Position numbers and translations under genes: made by a program
The notes under the pieces: generated by a model
The model's input: only the letters and a program-made list of their open reading frames with translations
Databases searched by the model: none
What the model was told of the DNA's origin: nothing
Assembly (NCBI RefSeq): GCF_030270605.1
Contig: NZ_BSYJ01000007.1
Span: forward strand, 1 to 64,000
Source of the DNA: Biformimicrobium ophioploci
GTDB taxonomy: Bacteria > Pseudomonadota > Gammaproteobacteria > Pseudomonadales > Cellvibrionaceae
DNA length: 64,000 nt
Direction of reading: 5' to 3'
Shown: positions 55,745 through 64,000 of the stretch, piece by piece
Numbering within the stretch: position 1 is the first letter of the stretch
How the letters are laid out: each line of letters begins with the position of its first letter

Positions 55745-57290
55745 GGCCGATACCCTGCGCCTGATTCTCGGCGACCAGCTCAACCCGAAGCATTCCTGGT
55801 TCAATCGCAAGGACCCGCGGGTGGTGTATGTGATCGCCGAGCTGCACGAGGAGGCCACCTATGTCCGCCACCACGTACAGAAGCTCTGCGCCTTCTTCGC
55901 CGCCATGGCGGACTTCGCCGCACACCTGCGCGAGGCCGGGCACAGGGTCGAGTACCTGACACTGGATGAATCCTGTAAACACCCGAGCCTCGAAAAACTG
56001 CTCAAGGCACTGTGCAAGCAATACGGCGTGGACCGGTTCGAGTACCAGCGCCCCGACGAGTACCGCCTGCTGCAGGTATTGCGCGAGCTGAAGATGGGCA
56101 GCAGCATCGAGGTGGCCGAAACCGATTCGGAACATTTCCTGCTGCCATGGGACGAGATCCCGGAGCAGTTCAGTCGCGGCAAGCACAGGACCATGGAGGC
56201 GTTTTACCGGCATATGCGCCGGCGCTTCCAAATTCTCATGGACGGCGACGAGCCGAGCGGTGGGCGCTGGAATTTCGATGCAGAAAACCGCAACAAGCTG
56301 CCACCGGAACAGTTTGCGCATATCCCCGAGCCGCTGGTTTTTGCCAACCCCGTTGCCGACTATCTCGAACGCATCGAGCGTCACAAGATTGCCACCATCG
56401 GCACGCCTTCGGACACCTCCATCTGGCCGCACGAGCGTCGCCAGGCGCTGCGTCTGCTCCGGTTTTTCTGCCAGCATTGCCTGGCCTTTTTTGGCCAGTT
56501 CCAGGATTCCATGTCCGGCAAGGCGCCACACGCATGGAGCCTGTATCACTCGCGCATCTCCTTCGCGCTCAACAGCAAGATGATTTCACCCGGCGAGGTG
56601 ATCGACGCGGCGCTCGCTACCTACGAAGCGCCCGACAGCGGGGTCGAACTTGCGCAGATAGAGGGCTTCGTGCGCCAGATCCTGGGCTGGCGGGAATATG
56701 TGCGCGGCATCTATTGGGCCAATATGCCCGGCTATGCCCGCGCCAACAGCCTCGGCGCAAGACGTGCACTGCCAGACTACTTCTGGAGCGCTGAGACGCG
56801 GATGCACTGCATGGCGGCGGCGATCCGCCAGTCCCTGGACTACGCCTATGCGCACCACATCCAGCGCCTGATGGTCACCGGCAACTTTTGCCTGCTGGCA
56901 GGCATAGAGCCGAAACAGGTAGACGCCTGGTACCTGGGTATCTACATCGACGCGATCGAATGGGTCGAGCTTCCGAACACCCGGGGCATGAGCCAGTTTG
57001 CGGACGGCGGCATCATCGCCACCAAGCCCTATGCTGCCAGCGGCCAGTACATAGACCGCATGAGTGACTATTGCGGGGATTGCCATTACCAGGTCAAGCA
57101 CCGCACCGAGGACGACGCCTGCCCGTTCAACAGCCTGTACTGGGACTTTATGATCCGGCACCGGGAGAATTTCGAGAAAAACCCGCGTATCGGCATGATT
57201 TACCGAAACTGGGACAAGATGGAGGAAGACAGGCAGGCGGACCTGCTCAAGCGTGCGCAGTGGTGCAAGCGCAACCTGAAAAAGCTCTAG
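55734..57290 (+). CDS. phrB: Iron-sulfur (6-4)-type photolyase / bacterial cryptochrome (FeS-BCP)
   Basis: This 518-residue flavoprotein belongs to the deoxyribodipyrimidine photolyase-related family (FeS-BCP), whose characterised members repair (6-4) photoproducts with blue light. Four Cys expected to hold a [4Fe-4S] cluster are present: Cys359 (MHCMAA), Cys447 and Cys450 (DYCGDCHY) and Cys463 (DACPFN). As I recall them, the Agrobacterium PhrB ligands are Cys350, 438, 441 and 454, the same spacing with a constant offset of 9. The N-terminus LRLILGDQLNPKHSWF is typical. It is translationally coupled to the DUF2256 gene and convergent with the following gene. Confidence 0.92.
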   Translation: MAAKADTLRLILGDQLNPKHSWFNRKDPRVVYVIAELHEEATYVRHHVQKLCAFFAAMADFAAHLREAGHRVEYLTLDESCKHPSLEKLLKALCKQYGVDRFEYQRPDEYRLLQVLRELKMGSSIEVAETDSEHFLLPWDEIPEQFSRGKHRTMEAFYRHMRRRFQILMDGDEPSGGRWNFDAENRNKLPPEQFAHIPEPLVFANPVADYLERIERHKIATIGTPSDTSIWPHERRQALRLLRFFCQHCLAFFGQFQDSMSGKAPHAWSLYHSRISFALNSKMISPGEVIDAALATYEAPDSGVELAQIEGFVRQILGWREYVRGIYWANMPGYARANSLGARRALPDYFWSAETRMHCMAAAIRQSLDYAYAHHIQRLMVTGNFCLLAGIEPKQVDAWYLGIYIDAIEWVELPNTRGMSQFADGGIIATKPYAASGQYIDRMSDYCGDCHYQVKHRTEDDACPFNSLYWDFMIRHRENFEKNPRIGMIYRNWDKMEEDRQADLLKRAQWCKRNLKKL

Positions 57291-58159
57291 TGCTGCGTCG
57301 GGTTTTCTGAGGTCTGCGCGCCAAGTTTTTCCAGCCACACTTCCACCAGGCGATTCAGGCCTTCGCGCCAGCTGCGCGGCTGGATGCCGAAACTGTAGCG
57401 CAGGTGTCGGGTGGCAAGGACAGCGCTGCGGCGCTCACCGTTGCCGGGTTCCAGTACCGGCTCAGCCACATCCTCACGCAACGAACGGGCCCGCTCGAAA
57501 ACCTCTCCGGCAAATGCCGCCTCGGTACAGGTATCGGAGGCGCCGCACTGAAACAGCATCGGCTGTGGCGTGGCACCGGCACTGAACTGTAGCAGTATTG
57601 CCTGTACCACCCGCGCCACCGTGCGACAGGTGACCGGGTTGCCCTCTGCGCGGTCGTCCAGTTGCAGTGCCTTGCCCTCATCGACCGCAGCCAGCACACG
57701 CCCGAGCAGCGCCGCGGGGGAGATGTCCATCACCCAGGGAAGGCGCAGCACTGCGCAGTGCGGTTTTTCTGCAAGCGCTTCCTCACAGGCCAGCCACTGG
57801 CTGCCAGTGGCGTCCAGCGGCGCGGGCGCATCCTGCTCCGAGAACTCGCGTCGCTTGCCACCCCCAAATACCTGATACGACGACAGGTGCAGAACTAGCT
57901 CCAGTTCCGCGCCTGCCAGTAACCCGGCAGCACGGACCGCACGCTCGTCCGGTGCTTCGCCGGCATAAGCGCTGGCATTGACCACCATCAGGGGGTTATC
58001 GGGAGTGACAGATGCAGGGTTGTCGAGCAGTTGGTCGACACTGAGGACGCGACAGGCGAAACCCGCGCCCTCCAGGGCGCGAACCAGCTCCTGGTCGAGG
58101 ACGGTGCCGCTCTCGACCAGCAGGGTATCGGGTTTGTGACTGGGATTCAGGATAGACAA
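57287..58159 (-). CDS. Degenerate RmlD/NAD-epimerase-like protein
   Basis: This 290-residue protein aligns by eye with the RmlD (dTDP-4-dehydrorhamnose reductase) family: LHLSSYQVFGGGKRREFSEQDAPAPLDATG resembles the region after the catalytic Ser/Thr. Key features are missing. The N-terminus (DTLLVESGTVLDQELVRALEGAGF) has no GxxGxxG dinucleotide loop, and the Tyr-x3-Lys pair is replaced by SQWLACEEAL. It may have lost oxidoreductase activity and kept a binding role. It overlaps the photolyase gene by 4 bp tail to tail and is followed upstream by ssb in the same direction. Function not assigned. Confidence 0.65.
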   Translation of the reverse strand: MSILNPSHKPDTLLVESGTVLDQELVRALEGAGFACRVLSVDQLLDNPASVTPDNPLMVVNASAYAGEAPDERAVRAAGLLAGAELELVLHLSSYQVFGGGKRREFSEQDAPAPLDATGSQWLACEEALAEKPHCAVLRLPWVMDISPAALLGRVLAAVDEGKALQLDDRAEGNPVTCRTVARVVQAILLQFSAGATPQPMLFQCGASDTCTEAAFAGEVFERARSLREDVAEPVLEPGNGERRSAVLATRHLRYSFGIQPRSWREGLNRLVEVWLEKLGAQTSENPTQH

Positions 58160-58240
58160 GGATTACCGGGCCACATCCAGGTGCAACGCGCTCGTAAGTA
58201 CATCTAGCCAGCGGAGGCCGAGCGCGCTACCGGTTATTAA

Positions 58241-58762
58241 TTAAAACGGAATATCGTCGTCAAAGCTGTTGTCGAAACCAGCCGGCTGTTGCGGAGCCTG
58301 TTGCGGCTTCTGCTGTTGCTGCGGCGCCTGCTGCGGGGCCTGCTGCGGGCGGCCCTGCTGTGCCGGGGCACCGTAATCGTAACCACCACCGTAACCGCCG
58401 CCTGCGTTGTCACCAGCGCCACGGCTGTCCAGCATCTGCATCTCGCTTGCAACGATTTCTGTAGTGTAGCGGTCCTGACCGGTGTTTTTGTCCTGCCACT
58501 TGCGCGTGCGCAGGCTGCCTTCCAGGTAAACCTTGGAACCCTTGCGCAGGTACTCGCCGGCAATCTCCGCCAGGCGGTTGAAAAACACCACCCGGTGCCA
58601 CTCGGTGCGCTCCTGCTGCTGGCCGGTATTCTTGTCTTTCCAGGTCTCACTGGTGGCAACGCTGATCTGGGTCACTGCGCCGCCGCTCGGCATGTATTTG
58701 GTTTCCGGGTCCTGGCCCAGGTTGCCGACCAGAATTACCTTGTTAACACCACGGGAAGCCAT
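58241..58762 (-). CDS. ssb: Single-stranded DNA-binding protein
   Basis: This 173-residue protein has an OB fold (about 5-110; [53 protein letters not shown]), a flexible Gly/Gln/Pro-rich linker (about 116-163) and the acidic tip DDDIPF that recruits repair and replication partners. It follows the MFS transporter and uvrA neighbourhood as in Pseudomonas. A repeated TAGACAA lies twice in the leader, 21 bp apart. I saw no LexA box upstream. Confidence 0.97.
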   Translation of the reverse strand: MASRGVNKVILVGNLGQDPETKYMPSGGAVTQISVATSETWKDKNTGQQQERTEWHRVVFFNRLAEIAGEYLRKGSKVYLEGSLRTRKWQDKNTGQDRYTTEIVASEMQMLDSRGAGDNAGGGYGGGYDYGAPAQQGRPQQAPQQAPQQQQKPQQAPQQPAGFDNSFDDDIPF

Positions 58763-58950
58763 GCATCTCTCCTGTCTCTTGAATTTTTGCTTACTTGTCT
58801 AAACGCTTCTATCTGCTTGTCTACCAGCTCTTTCGCTCGCACTGGCCCCGCCGGCCGACTGACCGGTTCCGGGCGACAAGGCTGGCGTGCGCCAGCCCAC
58901 TCGCGGGTGGCCCCATCCTACCACCATTTACACGCCGGAATGCCAGCGAA

Positions 58951-60297
58951 TTAGGCCTGCGGCAGGGCCGCAGCCATCGCTCTCGCCGATGACACGTCAA
59001 ACTCGCCAACCCGCGCCCGCACATAGGCCACACAGTCCTCGGGAACGGCCACAATCTCCACCACGCCCGGGAAACCCGCGAGTCGCCGCTGCAGCTCCTG
59101 CAGGTGCGCCCCTTCGGCAGAAAAGACGTGGGTTTGGGTCTTGGCCGGCACCCGCATGCCCGCCAGCAGCAACAGCCACACCGCGACCACCCCCATGCCA
59201 AACAGGGCCACACCCTGATAGCCGTAGGCACCGTACAACCAGCCACCGGCGACACCACCGACAAACGCCCCCAGGAACTGCAGGGTCGCATATACTCCGG
59301 ACGCCGTGCCCTTGGCATCCACCGGCGCCACCCGGGTCAACTGGGCCGGCAACAGCGCCTCCAGCAGGTTGAACGCCACAAAGAACAGCAGCAGCGCCAG
59401 CACCAGGACCCAGCCCGCCAGTGGCGCCAGCAACATACCGAAGCCGGCCCCCAGGCCCAGTGCACCCACACAGAATGCGAGCCGGATGGCCTGGCGCTTT
59501 TCCGCCCAGATCATGCCGGGCAGCATCAACACAAAGGCGAGCAACATGACCGGGGCATAGAGTTTCCAGTGTGCATCCGCCGGCAATTGCAACTGCTCGA
59601 CCAGCAGCACCGGCAGCGGCACAAACAGCGCAGTCAGCAGCAGGTGCAGGAAGAACACGCTCGTCACGAGACGGCGAATATCCGCGCTGGCGAGTACCGT
59701 GCGCAGGCGCGCGCGCGACAGGCTGCCATCGCGGCGGCGGGTAAACGGGGTGGGCACCAGGCGCCACAGGATCAACATGCCGGCCAGCGCCATACCGGCA
59801 CTGGCCCAGAATATGGCTTCGAGGCCGCCGCGCGCCGCCAGCGCCGGCCCCAGCAGCACGGCCAGCATAAAGGCCAGCCCGATCGCAGCGCCGATCGCCG
59901 CCATGGCCTTGCCGCGGTTCTCATCGCGGGTGACATCGGCCAGAAGTGCCATGGTGGCCCCCGCGATCGCGCCTGCGCCCTGCAATACCCGCCCGGCAAT
60001 GACGCCCCAGACGGAATCGGAAGTCGCAGCAACCACGCTACCGAGGGCAAACACCGCCAGCCCGGCAAAGATCACCGGCTTGCGCCCGAGGCGGTCTGAC
60101 AGCATGCCCAGCGGAATCTGCAGCAGTGCCTGGCTCAGGCCGTAAGCACCCAGTGCAACGCCCAGTAACATCGGCGTCGCGCCGGTGTATTCCGTTCCAT
60201 AGAGGGACAGCACCGGCAGCAGCATAAACAGGCCGAGCATGCGGAATACGTACAGCGAAGAAAGCCCGGCAAGGGCCCGGCGCTCAATTGAATTCAT
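58951..60297 (-). CDS. MFS transporter with soluble C-terminal extension
   Basis: This is a 448-residue major facilitator with 12 predicted membrane segments. The MFS motif between helices 2 and 3 is [17 protein letters not shown] soluble tail of about 65 residues follows the last helix ([45 protein letters not shown]), resembling a small alpha/beta fold. I start it at the ATG giving [12 protein letters not shown]; the upstream frame has no family-like sequence. It lies between uvrA (divergent) and ssb, a Pseudomonas arrangement. The substrate is unknown. Confidence 0.88.
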   Translation of the reverse strand: MNSIERRALAGLSSLYVFRMLGLFMLLPVLSLYGTEYTGATPMLLGVALGAYGLSQALLQIPLGMLSDRLGRKPVIFAGLAVFALGSVVAATSDSVWGVIAGRVLQGAGAIAGATMALLADVTRDENRGKAMAAIGAAIGLAFMLAVLLGPALAARGGLEAIFWASAGMALAGMLILWRLVPTPFTRRRDGSLSRARLRTVLASADIRRLVTSVFFLHLLLTALFVPLPVLLVEQLQLPADAHWKLYAPVMLLAFVLMLPGMIWAEKRQAIRLAFCVGALGLGAGFGMLLAPLAGWVLVLALLLFFVAFNLLEALLPAQLTRVAPVDAKGTASGVYATLQFLGAFVGGVAGGWLYGAYGYQGVALFGMGVVAVWLLLLAGMRVPAKTQTHVFSAEGAHLQELQRRLAGFPGVVEIVAVPEDCVAYVRARVGEFDVSSARAMAAALPQA

Positions 60298-60441
60298 AGT
60301 CAGGAAACTGTCTGGTTGCCGCCGCGCCGGGCCGGTGGCCGGGGCGGTCAGGTGGACTATTCGAGCGCGCGATTCTAGCCGGAAACGGCGCATTTGTCGC
60401 CGGCGACCCCCGGGCCCTCCTGACGCAAGGGTCGAAAAAGT

Positions 60442-60469
60442 TTGGCCGCAGATTGGCCGTGTTTATAAT
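60442..60469 (+). promoter_or_regulatory. Promoter of uvrA
   Basis: TTGGCC (60442-60447), a 16-bp spacer and a consensus TATAAT (60464-60469) would start transcription about 25 nt before the GTG start. No CTGT-N8-ACAG LexA box overlaps it. Confidence 0.7.
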
Positions 60470-60500
60470 TGACCATTTCCCTGGCGGAGAGCCGTATTCC

Positions 60501-63323
<2,823 letters not shown>

Positions 63324-63329
63324 CGTCAC

Positions 63330-63360
63330 CGCTCCGGTGCCCGCGATGGGTACTGGAGCG
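63330..63360. terminator. Hairpin between uvrA and the peptidase gene
   Basis: CGCTCC and GGAGCG, with further pairing of GTGCCC to GGGTAC inside, make a stem of about 12 pairs with one mismatch and a 5-nt loop. It lies between two convergent genes. There is no T-run. Confidence 0.4.
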
Positions 63361-63369
63361 ATGCCAGGC

Positions 63370-64000
63370 TTACAGACCTTCCGGACCGCAATCTTCCGAT
63401 AGATAGGCGATCATGGAGTCGTATAGCGTCTTCTGATGATCGTAGAACAGCGTGTTACTGAAATGGTCTGCACCCTCCAGCTCCACGTATTTGTAGTTCT
63501 TACCGTACTTGTCCAGCGCCTTCCTGTACCTTGCTGCGTGCTCGGGCGGCACGCGCTGGTCAACGTCGCCGTGTATCAACAACAGGGGCACATTGACCTT
63601 TTCAGCCTGTTCCAGCGGTGAGATGCTGTCGTCCCACATGCCGAGCTGCTCGATCCGCCCCGCACCGCGCAGGCGCGACCGGTAGTAATTGACCTGCATG
63701 TTGTTGTCGGTAACGGCTGCACCCGCAATGACACACTGGTAAATCTGTTCTTCACGGGCGGCCGCCACCAGCGCGGCGTAACCGCCATAAGACCAGCCAA
63801 ACATGGCCAGGCGATCCTTTTCCGCCAGCCCCTGCTTGACCAGATACAGCATGCCATCATCTTTATCGTCCTGCATCTTGTAGCCACCCTGGCCACCATC
63901 AACGAATGCGGACGTGTAGTGCTCGAGGCCGCGGCCACGGGAGCCCCGATACTGCGGCTGTAAAACGAGGTAACCGTTGTTTGCCAACAGCTGTGCCCAC
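63370..64000 (-). CDS. S9-family (prolyl oligopeptidase-type) peptidase, C-terminal part
   Basis: This is the 3' end of a gene that continues beyond the right edge; the frame is open to position 64000. The visible 209 or so residues are the alpha/beta hydrolase domain with nucleophile Ser in GWSYGGYAA, Asp in IHGDVDQRVPPEH and His in GADHFSN, and the upstream motif QPQYRGSRGRG. The order fits dipeptidyl or oligopeptidyl peptidases of family S9. The N-terminal propeller and any signal peptide are not visible, so substrate and location cannot be given. Confidence 0.85.
   Translation of the reverse strand, partial: WAQLLANNGYLVLQPQYRGSRGRGLEHYTSAFVDGGQGGYKMQDDKDDGMLYLVKQGLAEKDRLAMFGWSYGGYAALVAAAREEQIYQCVIAGAAVTDNNMQVNYYRSRLRGAGRIEQLGMWDDSISPLEQAEKVNVPLLLIHGDVDQRVPPEHAARYRKALDKYGKNYKYVELEGADHFSNTLFYDHQKTLYDSMIAYLSEDCGPEGL

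Overview
The window looks like chromosomal DNA of a GC-rich marine gammaproteobacterium, most likely from the Cellvibrionales and close to Microbulbifer. That placement is inferred from gene content and order, not from a database match. From clpB to ispB the layout follows the Pseudomonas aeruginosa order closely: clpB, pgeF, rluD, bamD, pilS, pilR, fimT, the minor pilin operon, ispH, fkpB, lspA, ileS, ribF, murJ, rpsT, proB, obgE, rpmA, rplU, ispB. The departures from that order are nadE between bamD and pilS, a second complete minor pilin operon, and a PdsO/VanZ/PdsR/PdsS block between murJ and rpsT.

Layout. Positions 1-400 hold three tandem promoters of stable-RNA type that read leftwards out of the window, probably towards an rRNA or tRNA operon. 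Next come pssA (phosphatidylserine synthesis) and the ilvI-ilvN-ilvC operon (branched-chain amino acids), a DUF4124 envelope protein, clpB with a heat-shock-type promoter, an orphan exported Hcp-like protein, and pgeF, rluD, bamD and nadE. Positions 13.8-30.7 kb are devoted to type IV pili: the PilS/PilR two-component system, a lone fimT, and two head-to-tail copies of fimU-pilV-pilW-pilX-pilY1-pilE. The PilY1 gene of the second copy has visibly lower GC. Positions 30.9-38.4 kb hold the housekeeping run ispH-fkpB-lspA-ileS-ribF-murJ.

Positions 38.7-42.9 kb carry genes that resemble the accessory part of the proteobacterial dedicated sortase system: an OmpA-like PdsO, a VanZ-like membrane protein, response regulator PdsR and histidine kinase PdsS with a carbohydrate-module-like periplasmic sensor. 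Neither the sortase nor its target protein is present. This block splits the usual murJ/rpsT junction.

Positions 43.1-64 kb hold rpsT, a small lipoprotein with two CHxG repeats, an AraC-type regulator, proB, obgE, rpmA, rplU, ispB, pgi, an exported amidase, a CpsG/ManB-type phosphomannomutase, fabA-fabB behind a pair of operator-like palindromes, a DUF2256 gene overlapping an iron-sulfur (6-4)-type photolyase, a degenerate RmlD-like protein, ssb, an MFS transporter, uvrA, and the 3' end of an S9-family peptidase running off the right edge.

No tRNA, rRNA, CRISPR array, insertion sequence, integrase or phage gene was seen inside the window. The features most worth following up are the duplicated pilin operon, the sortase-less Pds block and its inserted VanZ gene, the palindrome over the clpB promoter and ribosome binding site, the exported Hcp-like orphan, and the fabA operators.
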